Shown here: piece by piece, positions 45,164-52,971 of the stretch
Layout of the letters: each line of letters opens with the position of its first letter
How positions within the stretch are numbered: the stretch's first letter is position 1
Assembly: GCA_008364785.1 (NCBI GenBank)
Contig: VTTJ01000002.1
Location: forward strand, 62,001-126,000
DNA: 64,000 bases
Origin: Bacillus sp. BGMRC 2118
GTDB lineage: Bacteria; Bacillota; Bacilli; Bacillales; SA4
Reading direction: 5' to 3'
The notes under the pieces: model-generated
What the model was told of the DNA's origin: nothing
The model's database searches: none
What the model saw: the letters and a program-made list of their open reading frames with translations, nothing else
Program-made: the position numbers and the translations under genes

Positions 45164-45200
45164 AAAAACTCCTCAATCCATTGGTTGAGGAGTTTTTTTG
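45164..45200 (+). terminator. acsA terminator
   Basis: AAAACTCCTCAA pairs perfectly with TTGAGGAGTTTT over an eight-base loop, then T residues. Confidence 0.9.
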
Positions 45201-45229
45201 AGTTTAATACCATCTCATGAGTGACTTAA

Positions 45230-45268
45230 ATCAAAGATAAAACAGCCTCCAACGTTGGAGGCTGTTTC
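45230..45268 (-). terminator. Terminator of the class A PBP gene
   Basis: AAACAGCCTCCAAC (45240-45253) is followed at once by its perfect complement GTTGGAGGCTGTTT (45254-45267); the minus-strand tail is T-rich. Confidence 0.8.
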
Positions 45269-48160
45269 TTATCTTTTCTTCTTTCCTTGATCTCCATTTC
45301 CTGAGTCATCACCAGGTGGTGGCTCTGGAGGATCAATGACAGGTGGATCAGTTGGTGGTGGATCTGTAGGTTTTGTAGGCGGCGGATCTGCCGGTTTCTC
45401 CTTCTTCCAGTCACCCATGAGTACATGCGTTGATGGTGGAGATTCTTTTCCTGCTAAGTCCACTGCCGTTACATAATAAGCAGCAACTGTAGAATTTACA
45501 GGGAAACCACCATTTTTGATTAACTGGTCAGCAGTGATGCTTCCAACCTTAACAAAGCTTGTGGAGAAATTATCTGCTCTGTAAATTCGATATCCAATAA
45601 TATCATTGTGTGGATGTCTTGCCCACGATAACTTGCCAGATCCAATAAACACACTATCAATTGCTGTTGGGACGGCACCGTTCTCAGAAATCATCGTTTC
45701 CTCAGGAACGACAATATTTTTCCAAATTGCACCTTTTGGAATGAGTTCCATTAAGTCATTCACATTTGCTAAATTATTTTCCTCTAGGAATGACCTCTTA
45801 ATCATAACGCCATCTTGAGTAAATTCAGCAGGTGAATTAGGTAGGGCTCGGTAGACTTTGTCTCCAATGACAATAAATTTACCTTTTTCAAGTGTATCAT
45901 CTACTTTTTTCGGAACAAACTTCGCGTTGAATAGATCCGTTCCTACTAAACCAGCTTCTTGACATAATGCTGAAGGTAACAAACCAGAAATCTTACAGTA
46001 AGAACGACTGACAATTCCTCCAGGCATTTTAAAGTTAGTTGCAGGCTTAATTAGCTCAGGTCTGATGTCATAAGCTGCATTCATAAGTTGTGCCCAAAGC
46101 ATTTGGTTTCTTGTTGAATAATTATATCCCTTGTATTTAATCTCTAGAGACATAGGTTTATCGTAACCTAACCAAAGGCCAAAAGTAATATTAGGATTGG
46201 AAGCAACAAACCACGCATCCTTAGTATCTGATGCAGTACCAGTTTTTCCTGCAAAATCAGAAGAAAACTTCAGTCTCGATTTCACACCTGCTCCAGTACC
46301 ACTACTTAACACATCTCTCATCATATCAATCGTTAAATATGCTGTCTGTGGTGAGAATACCTCAACTTCTTTACTTTCATGTTGATATAGTACTTCACCG
46401 TCTTTTGTTTCAATTTTTTCAATTAAATATGCATCAATAAACTTTCCACCATTTGCAAATGTAGCATAAGCATTTGTGTTTTCTTCAACTGTAACACCTA
46501 CAGTCATACCTCCTAAGGAAAGTGAAGGAACTTCATAGTCTACAGGTTGTAAAGATGTGAATCCCATTTTATCTAAATAAGTAGCAGGTCGTTGATTTAA
46601 TATTTTCTCATAGGTCCTTGCAGCAGGTATATTATGGGATTTGGCCAAGGATTCTCTAATAGTTACAAGTCCATAATGTCTACCACTGAAGTTTTTAGCC
46701 CAATAATTAGTTTTTACATCAGCTATAACTGTTCCAGGCTGTACTGCTCCAACTTCCATTGCAGGAGCATAAGCAACTAAAGGCTTCATTGTTGACCCAT
46801 TTTGTCGTGGCGCATCTGAAAGAGCATGGTTTACTGCTTCACGCTTGTGATCTCGGCCACCAACAAAACTGATAATTTTACCAGTCTTATTCTCAAGAAG
46901 AACTGCCCCAACTTCAACAGGCTGAACAATCTTTTCTATTTCACCAGTTTCTTCATTTTTCTTTTCAATTAATTTATCAGTACCATAATATTGGTACTCT
47001 TTTGCTATTTTCTGATGAACATCATAAATTTCTTTATCGATAGTAGAATGGATTTTATATCCATTTTGTCTCATTGTAAGATCTGCAAGAGTGTTGTAGG
47101 ATTTTTTTAATTCTTTATCCTTTTCAAGATCTTCTCTTTCGTAACCATCCTTCTCTGCTAATTGATATGCTAGAATCTCAGCAGCACGTAACTCGATTTC
47201 CTCGGTCAACCAAGGATAGTTCTCAATAGGTGACTCCTTTGGTGGAGCAAAACTTGCCTTTAAATCAAACGCTAGTGCTTCGTCAAATTGCTCCTTTGTG
47301 ATTTTACCTTCCCCAAGCATACGGTTTAGAACAGTTTTCATCCGGTTCATACCTGGTTCAAGATTTTCTTTAATTGTTCCATCATTTTTAAACGGTGTAT
47401 AACCGAAAGGACTTTGTGGTAGCCCTGCAATAAAAGCAGCTTGTGCAAGGTTTAAATCCTTTGCCTCTACACCAAAAATACCCTTTGCAGCAGTCTGTAC
47501 ACCAGCAATGTTGGTACCTGAACTATTACGACCAAATGTAGCCATATTCAGATACGTTTCAAGAATTTCTTCTTTATCAAAGAATTGTTCTAGCCTGAGT
47601 GCTAGCAAAATTTCCTTTGCTTTTCGTTCGAATGACACTTCGCTTGAAAGAATTTGATTTTTGATGAGCTGTTGCGTCAAAGTACTTCCACCTGTTTGAG
47701 TCTGGGTGTTTAGTACCTCTTGTAATAAAGCACGGAGAATTGCCTTTGGTACAACTCCATCATGCTCATAAAAATATTTGTCCTCTGTTGAGATAACTGC
47801 GTCAATTACAAAAGGAGAAATATCCTTTAACGGTATTTCTTCTCGGTCAATATCTGACCTGGACTTGCCAAGAAAAACATTATTAGCAAAATATAATTCA
47901 GTCGTTTCTTCATAGTTGTAAATGTCTTTTTTCATACTTTCATAGCTTCTGACAGGTTCATCTTTTACCAGTGAGGCAAAGTAACCCGCACCTGCTCCAC
48001 CCGCAAAGGAAACCCCGATTAACCCTATTACAATAAAAACTAAAAATAAATTCCAAATTACTTTGTAGGAAATAGAGAAAATGGAAGCCGTTTTCTTACT
48101 TAGTAAGGCATCTTTTGCCGTTAGAAAGTATTCTTTCATCATCGATTTATTTATCTTCAT
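45269..48160 (-). CDS. Class A penicillin-binding protein (transglycosylase/transpeptidase) with FN3-like and Pro-rich tail
   Basis: A 963-residue bifunctional peptidoglycan synthase. Cytoplasmic start, one transmembrane anchor (about 34-62), GT51 glycosyltransferase with STEDKYFYEHDG (catalytic Glu126) and GGSTLTQQLIKN; transpeptidase with SxxK in NGSTMKPLVAY (near 454), SxN in LAKSHNIPAAR, and KTGTA (near 640). After the transpeptidase comes a region to about 820, an FN3-like domain (KLSWARHPHNDIIGYRIYRAD), and a tail of Pro-Pro-Thr/Asp repeats ending in a basic LysLysLysArg. PBP1-like; not assignable to a named B. subtilis PBP. RBS GGGGGAG. Confidence 0.92.
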   Translation of the reverse strand: MKINKSMMKEYFLTAKDALLSKKTASIFSISYKVIWNLFLVFIVIGLIGVSFAGGAGAGYFASLVKDEPVRSYESMKKDIYNYEETTELYFANNVFLGKSRSDIDREEIPLKDISPFVIDAVISTEDKYFYEHDGVVPKAILRALLQEVLNTQTQTGGSTLTQQLIKNQILSSEVSFERKAKEILLALRLEQFFDKEEILETYLNMATFGRNSSGTNIAGVQTAAKGIFGVEAKDLNLAQAAFIAGLPQSPFGYTPFKNDGTIKENLEPGMNRMKTVLNRMLGEGKITKEQFDEALAFDLKASFAPPKESPIENYPWLTEEIELRAAEILAYQLAEKDGYEREDLEKDKELKKSYNTLADLTMRQNGYKIHSTIDKEIYDVHQKIAKEYQYYGTDKLIEKKNEETGEIEKIVQPVEVGAVLLENKTGKIISFVGGRDHKREAVNHALSDAPRQNGSTMKPLVAYAPAMEVGAVQPGTVIADVKTNYWAKNFSGRHYGLVTIRESLAKSHNIPAARTYEKILNQRPATYLDKMGFTSLQPVDYEVPSLSLGGMTVGVTVEENTNAYATFANGGKFIDAYLIEKIETKDGEVLYQHESKEVEVFSPQTAYLTIDMMRDVLSSGTGAGVKSRLKFSSDFAGKTGTASDTKDAWFVASNPNITFGLWLGYDKPMSLEIKYKGYNYSTRNQMLWAQLMNAAYDIRPELIKPATNFKMPGGIVSRSYCKISGLLPSALCQEAGLVGTDLFNAKFVPKKVDDTLEKGKFIVIGDKVYRALPNSPAEFTQDGVMIKRSFLEENNLANVNDLMELIPKGAIWKNIVVPEETMISENGAVPTAIDSVFIGSGKLSWARHPHNDIIGYRIYRADNFSTSFVKVGSITADQLIKNGGFPVNSTVAAYYVTAVDLAGKESPPSTHVLMGDWKKEKPADPPPTKPTDPPPTDPPVIDPPEPPPGDDSGNGDQGKKKR

Positions 48161-48281
48161 AACACTCCCCCTAAAATCTGTTAATATTATACCACACTAT
48201 AATTAGACTTTTATAGACACATAATGACATATGCGAGGAAAAATAACCCATATAAAGGAATTATATCCTTAATCTATCGAT

Positions 48282-48310
48282 TTGACAGTATTATTCTAAT
48301 ATGATATTAA
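48282..48310 (+). promoter_or_regulatory. tyrS promoter
   Basis: TTGACA (48282-48287), 17-base spacer, TATTAA (48305-48310), directly upstream of the T-box leader. Confidence 0.7.
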
Positions 48311-48342
48311 ATGTAGTATGAAGTTTATTAATATAATATGAA

Positions 48343-48577
48343 TGAGCAATGATAGGATTTAAGTAGTGAGTTATTCCCTGTTTTAGAGAGCTGATGGTAG
48401 GTGCAAATCAGTACAAAATAACACATGAAATACACCCTTGAGCATCTTTTGTGAAGCTTAGTAGCAAAAGACGGTAAATACCGTTACATTTTCTTGAGTG
48501 GAAAGATTTATTCTTTCAACAAGGGTGGTACCGCGATGACAAACTCGTCCCTTTTTTTAGGGAGGAGTTTTTTTGTT
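48343..48577 (+). promoter_or_regulatory. Tyrosine-specific T-box leader of tyrS
   Basis: Stem I starts near GAGCAATGATAG; AGAGAGCTGATGGT and the distal loops are typical; the specifier triplet is UAC (48431-48433, in ATGAAATACACCCTTGAG), a Tyr codon. The T-box AAGGGTGGTACCGCG is at 48521-48535, and the terminator is AAACTCGTCCCT with AGGGAGGAGTTT followed by T residues (48541-48576). Uncharged tRNA-Tyr should stabilise the antiterminator and induce tyrS. Confidence 0.95.
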
Positions 48578-48613
48578 TTTACTTTTTATGATGAGGAAGG
48601 GGCAATTTAAATC

Positions 48614-49876
48614 ATGGATTTATTAAAAGATTTAGAATTTAGAGGACTTATCCACCAAGCAACAGACTTAGAGGGACTAGAAAAAGTGTTAAGTGAGGAA
48701 AGAATTAAGTTATATTGTGGATTTGATCCGACTGCTGATAGTCTTCATATCGGTAATTTACTAGCAATTGTCACACTGAGACGTTTCCAATTAGCAGGTC
48801 ATTCTCCGGTAGCCCTTGTTGGAGGTGCAACTGGCTTAATAGGTGACCCAAGTGGGAAGGCGAATGAGCGTACATTAAATTCAGCAGATGTTGTGGTGGA
48901 GTTTACAGATAAAATTAGAGGGCAGCTTTCTGGGCTTTTAGATTTTGAAAATGAAGAAAACCCAGCTACAATTGCTAACAATTATGACTGGATTGGGAAA
49001 CTGGATGTTATTTCTTTCCTTCGTGATGTTGGGAAAAGCTTTGGTTTAAATTACATGCTTGCGAAGGACTCGGTTAGTTCACGTCTAGAAGCGGGAATCT
49101 CCTTTACTGAGTTCAGCTACATGATTCTACAATCCTATGATTTCTTAAAGTTATACGAAAATGAAGGTGTGCGCTTGCAAATTGGTGGAAGCGACCAGTG
49201 GGGAAATATTACGGCAGGTCTTGAATTAATTAGAAAGTCTGTCGAGGATTCAAAGGCATTTGGTCTAACTACTCCACTTGTAACAAAAGCAGATGGTACA
49301 AAATTTGGGAAAACCGAATCAGGTACAATTTGGTTGGATCGTACGAAAGTATCTCCTTATGAGTTCTATCAGTTCTGGATTAACACAGATGACCGTGATG
49401 TAATCACATTCATAAAATACTTTACATTCCTTTCTCAAAATGAGATAGCAGAATTAGAAAAAGAAATGAAAGACACACCAGAGAAAAGAGCTGCTCAAAA
49501 GGCTTTAGCCGAAGAAGTGACGAAGTTTGTACATGGCGTGGATGCTTTAAATCAAGCAATCCGTATTACAGAAGCATTATTTAACGGAAGTATCTCAGCT
49601 TTAACTGGGGAAGAAATTAAGCAAGGATTTAAGGATGTTCCTTCCCATGAGTTAAAGAAGGAAGATGAGCCAACTCTTGTGGATGTACTGGTTGAAAGTA
49701 AAATTGCTCCATCTAAACGACAAGCTCGTGAAGATGTTACGAACGGAGCGATTTACATTAATGGTGAGAGAATTCAGGAGACAGACTATGTTCTATCATC
49801 GAAGGATCGAATAGAGGATGAATTCACAGTTATTCGCAGAGGGAAGAAGAAGTATTACTTATTAAAATTTTTATAG
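48614..49876 (+). CDS. tyrS: Tyrosyl-tRNA synthetase
   Basis: Class I aminoacyl-tRNA synthetase charging tRNA-Tyr (420 residues). Tyrosine/ATP site: LYCGFDPTADSLHIGNLLA (HIGN is the HIGH motif), GGATGLIGDPSGK, and KFGKTESGT (KMSKS equivalent, KFGKT). Tyr-binding GGSDQWGNITAG is intact. The C-terminal S4-like domain (about 355-420, SKRQAREDVTNGAIYINGERI) binds the tRNA variable arm. Controlled by the upstream T-box. RBS AGGAAGGGG. Confidence 0.97.
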   Translation: MDLLKDLEFRGLIHQATDLEGLEKVLSEERIKLYCGFDPTADSLHIGNLLAIVTLRRFQLAGHSPVALVGGATGLIGDPSGKANERTLNSADVVVEFTDKIRGQLSGLLDFENEENPATIANNYDWIGKLDVISFLRDVGKSFGLNYMLAKDSVSSRLEAGISFTEFSYMILQSYDFLKLYENEGVRLQIGGSDQWGNITAGLELIRKSVEDSKAFGLTTPLVTKADGTKFGKTESGTIWLDRTKVSPYEFYQFWINTDDRDVITFIKYFTFLSQNEIAELEKEMKDTPEKRAAQKALAEEVTKFVHGVDALNQAIRITEALFNGSISALTGEEIKQGFKDVPSHELKKEDEPTLVDVLVESKIAPSKRQAREDVTNGAIYINGERIQETDYVLSSKDRIEDEFTVIRRGKKKYYLLKFL

Positions 49877-49889
49877 TAGAGATAAAAAG

Positions 49890-49926
49890 ACACTTGAATG
49901 ATAATAAATTCAAGTGTTTTTTTTGT
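49890..49926 (+). terminator. tyrS terminator
   Basis: ACACTTGAAT pairs perfectly with ATTCAAGTGT across an eight-base loop, then eight T residues. Confidence 0.9.
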
Positions 49927-49971
49927 AATGTTTGAACCTTTTAATCGTCTAATCTAGAAAGGAGGGAGACA

Positions 49972-50487
49972 ATGGAGGGGAATTCAGTTATAGAATGGTT
50001 TTATTTGTATGAACAAGACGTAACTAGTTTTTTAGTTTATTATACAGGTTCTATGAAAGTGGAAGACATTGTACAAGAAACGTTCTTCATAGCTATGAAA
50101 AAGAGATCAACGTATAAAGGTACCTCACATCCTAAAACGTGGCTCATTTCAATTGCACGAAATTTAGTAATAGATGAGTATCGGAGAAAAATGGTATGGA
50201 ACAAAATGAAACACCTATTTTCACTAGAAAAAGAGAGTTCAATACCAATAGAAGAAATGACAATATCTAAACTAGATCATGAACAACTTTATCGAGCAAT
50301 CGAACAGCTTTCTACTCCCTACAGAGACGTTGTGATTCTAAGAGGAATCTTAGAATACTCTTCTGCTGAAGCAAGTGAAGTGCTTCGCTGCAGTTCAAAT
50401 AAAGTGAATGTAATGTATCATCGAGCGCTCAAAAAATTAAAAGGTATTTTAGAGAAGGAGGGTTTTCAATATGGAAGATCTTCATAA
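49972..50487 (+). CDS. ECF-type RNA polymerase sigma factor
   Basis: A 171-residue sigma factor with only regions 2 and 4. Region 2: DIVQETFFIAMKKRSTYKGTSHPKTWLISIARNLVIDEYRR (about 34-75; core binding and -10 recognition). Region 4: IEQLSTPYRDVVILRGILEYSSAEASEVLRCSSNKVNVMYHRALKKLK (about 105-158; -35 recognition HTH). Its partner, a membrane protein overlapping by 17 bp, is a candidate anti-sigma. Which ECF group it belongs to is not clear. RBS AAAGGAGGGAG. Confidence 0.9.
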   Translation: MEGNSVIEWFYLYEQDVTSFLVYYTGSMKVEDIVQETFFIAMKKRSTYKGTSHPKTWLISIARNLVIDEYRRKMVWNKMKHLFSLEKESSIPIEEMTISKLDHEQLYRAIEQLSTPYRDVVILRGILEYSSAEASEVLRCSSNKVNVMYHRALKKLKGILEKEGFQYGRSS

Positions 50488-51346
50488 TCAATTAAATAGA
50501 TTACCGAAGCATTCATTAAGTAGTGAACAAAAGCAACGTATCGTAATGAGCCTAAGCAATCCTACTACACAAATAAAACCAAAAAATAAAGTTGTAGCAA
50601 TTATTTCTTTAGTTATCGTCAGTCTATTATTTTCATTATTTGCAATTACAGAACTTCAAAGCACTCAAAGGCAAGGTAACCATCTCGCTGGACTGCAGGA
50701 AGGGGAGAAATTTTATTCAGGTCCCAGAGAGATATTTGGAATAGAAGGAAAAGTAGGGTTAATAGGGATAACTCCTTTTGTTGCGGAGGATTCAAGACGG
50801 GTTTCAAAAATAATGGTTCTCTATTGGGGAGAATCAGAGAAATTGAAAGGCAAGGAATATAAAGTTGAAGCAACAAGTATGAGAAATGAAAAACTCCTCC
50901 TCTCGAAAGGAACTCTGTATCCACCAATCGATGAAGAAAGTGCTCATGCCCTAATGAGTTTTAAGCCGTTTCCATCAGAAGGAAAGTGGATCTTATCCTT
51001 CTATGTGGAGGATGAATTGTTTGAAGAATTTACATTACATGTTCTTCCGCCTTTTCCAAAGACGAAGCATTATACATTAACGATGTCCCCAAAGGAAATA
51101 GAAGTCGGTGAAGAAATGCTAATTAGTATTGAAAGTTCATGGAAGGAGAAAAAAGAGATCCAAGTAAAACTGATCAATGAAAGAAATGAAGAAGTGGAAT
51201 TAAAAACGTTCCATTATGATGCGATGTATGATGATGCAAAAACAGGTGAACCCATCTATTCCTTTACTGGTCCACTAACATTTCCAAACAAAGGCACTTG
51301 GAAATTAGAAATTGATGGAGAGGTTTCACCCTCTTTTAAAAACTAA
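50471..51346 (+). CDS. Membrane-anchored protein coupled to the ECF sigma factor (possible anti-sigma)
   Basis: A 291-residue protein: cytoplasmic N-terminus (1-40), one transmembrane helix (about 41-58, VVAIISLVIVSLLFSLFAI), and an extracellular part with two beta-rich segments. EIFGIEGKVGLIGITPFVAEDSRRVSKIMVLYWG resembles DUF4871-like proteins of bacilli, which is only an impression. The small N-terminal region and the overlap with the sigma gene suggest an anti-sigma factor or signal sensor, but a classical ASD/zinc motif is absent. RBS GAGAAGGAGG lies within the sigma coding sequence. Confidence 0.75.
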   Translation: MEDLHNQLNRLPKHSLSSEQKQRIVMSLSNPTTQIKPKNKVVAIISLVIVSLLFSLFAITELQSTQRQGNHLAGLQEGEKFYSGPREIFGIEGKVGLIGITPFVAEDSRRVSKIMVLYWGESEKLKGKEYKVEATSMRNEKLLLSKGTLYPPIDEESAHALMSFKPFPSEGKWILSFYVEDELFEEFTLHVLPPFPKTKHYTLTMSPKEIEVGEEMLISIESSWKEKKEIQVKLINERNEEVELKTFHYDAMYDDAKTGEPIYSFTGPLTFPNKGTWKLEIDGEVSPSFKN

Positions 51347-51351
51347 TGAGT

Positions 51352-51390
51352 AAGGATAGAAGTTTAAAATTAGTACTTCTATCCTTTTTA
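51352..51390 (+). terminator. Terminator of the ECF operon
   Basis: AAGGATAGAAGT pairs perfectly with ACTTCTATCCTT across an 11-base loop, T-rich tail. Confidence 0.85.
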
Positions 51391-51402
51391 TTTTAACACT
51401 CG

Positions 51403-51909
51403 TTAAACACTACTATTGGCTGCGGCCGAATTTCGTTTTTGAATGTTATTTACCCCCATGACAACAGCTATTAATTCATGTGAAGATAAAAGATCTGAAT
51501 AATTGGTTAGCTTAAAGGCTGGTGAAGAAAAAAAGCCACTAATCTTCTCAAAACTACCAACTAAAGTAGAATGGTTGTCATATATGTCATATTTTCGAGA
51601 AAATGCCTCAGATTCGATTCTATATGTCCCGTGATTTACTGTTGTGTACTGATACTTCTTTTTAAGGAAAGAAAAGCTACCTTTTAATTCTCCGATTTTC
51701 TGGCCATGATAATCAGCGACAATCCATTTCATTCCTAGAAAGGGAAATTTGCCAGTAACAACAATTTCTCCTTTCTCATTTGCCACTTCAACACTTGTAG
51801 AAAAGGCACTTTTTAAATCCAGCTCTCCTACTTTTTCTCGTGTCTCATTATATATTTCGGTTTTCCCACTTGAAAAAAAGTTATCTGAAAAATATAGATC
51901 CTGATTCAT
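51403..51909 (-). CDS. LURP-one/tubby-C-like beta protein
   Basis: A 168-residue soluble, beta-strand-rich protein. Alternating strands (TEIYNETREKVGELDLK, VEVANEKGEIVVTGKFPFLGMKW, GTYRIESEAFSRKYDIYD) match the LURP-one-related/tubby C-terminal-like fold found in small bacillar proteins (compare YxjI). Function unknown; such folds may bind lipids or phosphoinositides in eukaryotes, which is not inferred here. RBS GGGAGG before ATG. Confidence 0.75.
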   Translation of the reverse strand: MNQDLYFSDNFFSSGKTEIYNETREKVGELDLKSAFSTSVEVANEKGEIVVTGKFPFLGMKWIVADYHGQKIGELKGSFSFLKKKYQYTTVNHGTYRIESEAFSRKYDIYDNHSTLVGSFEKISGFFSSPAFKLTNYSDLLSSHELIAVVMGVNNIQKRNSAAANSSV

Positions 51910-51957
51910 TATTTATTTCCTCCCTGTAACGTAGCTCATAGATATACGTATATCCAA

Positions 51958-52140
51958 TCAAAAAGTTACAGTTGTATAGTCTTCCTCTTCTATTTCACTA
52001 GATAACAGCTCTTCAAATGCACAATAGAGTATTTGAATCTCCTCTTCGTTGTTGATCAATTTCATTGCATCCTTGTAGCTTACTTCATCTTTGTACATAT
52101 GTATTTCTGTCCACTTATCTTCTTCATCTATACTTTTCAA
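51958..52140 (-). pseudogene. Small acidic ORF (60 codons), possibly the remnant of a longer gene
   Basis: The product is acidic (DEEDKWTEIHMYKDEV..., EEIQILYCAFEELLSSEIEEED) and protein-like in composition, but the only start is TTG and no ribosome site precedes it; an in-frame stop occurs shortly upstream. A MITE-like element begins 37 bp upstream of the first codon. A simple reading is that the 5' end was lost or replaced. It may also be chance. Confidence 0.35.
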
Positions 52141-52450
52141 GAGGAACGAATGGGAATTAATATACTTTTTATAAATGGCTCTTTTCTAAAACTTTGTTGC
52201 TTTTAGTACAATTATTCTTGGTGTACAACTAGTTCTAGAATCAAATTGAGGCTGGATTGGAAAAGAGCCACTCTCCTTATGTATAGTAGTAACTTGATAC
52301 TAAGGTAAAAATCCGGCTTTTGGGATTTTTACGCAAAAGCAAAAATCTATACGAGTACAGCCTTATAGATAGAGGAAGACTTTTGATGAATAGCTCTTAG
52401 TTCTTCTTCGTTTTCCTTCTTTATATAATACGAGTAAATTTTCGTATACA
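52141..52450. other. Intergenic region containing MITE copy C
   Basis: 310 bp without a gene; mostly occupied by the reverse-oriented repeat element at 52177-52362, then about 90 bp of plain sequence before the 3' end of the VOC gene. Confidence 0.6.
52177..52362 (-). repeat. MITE-like dispersed element, copy C (full length, reversed)
   Basis: 186 bp. On the minus strand it starts GGCTGTACTCGTATAG and ends TTTTAGAAAAGAGCC, so the ends are inverted (GGCTCTTTTC with GGCTGTACTC). It contains a perfect 10-bp stem GTAAAAATCC / GGATTTTTAC around CAAAAGCC. It matches copy B along its whole length. Confidence 0.75.
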
Positions 52451-52807
52451 TTATTCTCTAAAAGAACAAACTTCAAGTTGATTTTCTTCTAAATCATAAA
52501 ACCTAAACCACTTAACATCACCTTCATCTTGAATAGGTTCAACCTTTACGTGGTTCATTTTAAGATGATGGTGTGCTGTTTCGATATCTGGAGAGAAGAA
52601 GTTAAATGATACACTTGATTCTTTTACTTTTACAGAAGAACGAACAAGAGTTAGTGGAGTTTCTCCAATGTTTAGCGCAGCATATCCTCCCTCGCTTTCC
52701 TTCCAACGTAATGTAAATCCCAAGACCGAGCAGTACCAATCAATTGCACGTTCAAAATCATTTACTTTTAAAAAGACAGTATCAATTCGTTTAAATAGTG
52801 GTGTCAT
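52451..52807 (-). CDS. VOC/glyoxalase-family protein
   Basis: A 118-residue protein of two beta-alpha-beta-beta-beta units: FKRIDTVFLKVNDFERAIDWYCSVLGF (first unit) and SFNFFSPDIETAHHHLKMNHV with WFRFYDLEENQLEVCSF (second unit, with the metal Glu of NQLEVCS). Substrate unknown; includes glyoxalases, dioxygenases and antibiotic-resistance proteins. AGGAGGAAATC before ATG. Confidence 0.88.
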   Translation of the reverse strand: MTPLFKRIDTVFLKVNDFERAIDWYCSVLGFTLRWKESEGGYAALNIGETPLTLVRSSVKVKESSVSFNFFSPDIETAHHHLKMNHVKVEPIQDEGDVKWFRFYDLEENQLEVCSFRE

Positions 52808-52928
52808 GATTTCCTCCTAACATTCGTTAGTATCAAGTTCAATTTTTTTAGAAGAAATTCCTCCTGAAAAACCAAAAATAAAAATAGTAAAAATAATTAC
52901 GCTTAAAGGTAATTTTTTAGTTGTTATT

Positions 52929-52950
52929 AAGAGTAAAATGTATTACTCTT
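52929..52950 (+). promoter_or_regulatory. Palindromic operator candidate upstream of the HTH/AtpD-like gene
   Basis: AAGAGTAA (52929-52936) and TTACTCTT (52943-52950) form a perfect inverted repeat with a six-base centre, about 22 bases before the start codon and next to the ribosome site. Suitable for autoregulation by the HTH domain. Confidence 0.5.
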
Positions 52951-52971
52951 TAAAGTAAGGAGGTGCAATGA

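Noticed and set aside
49925-49965. ECF-type autoregulatory promoter (TGAACC...CGTCTA) before the sigma gene
   Set aside because: Both boxes are present but only seven bases apart; ECF promoters need about 16-17. It may be a deletion remnant or chance.
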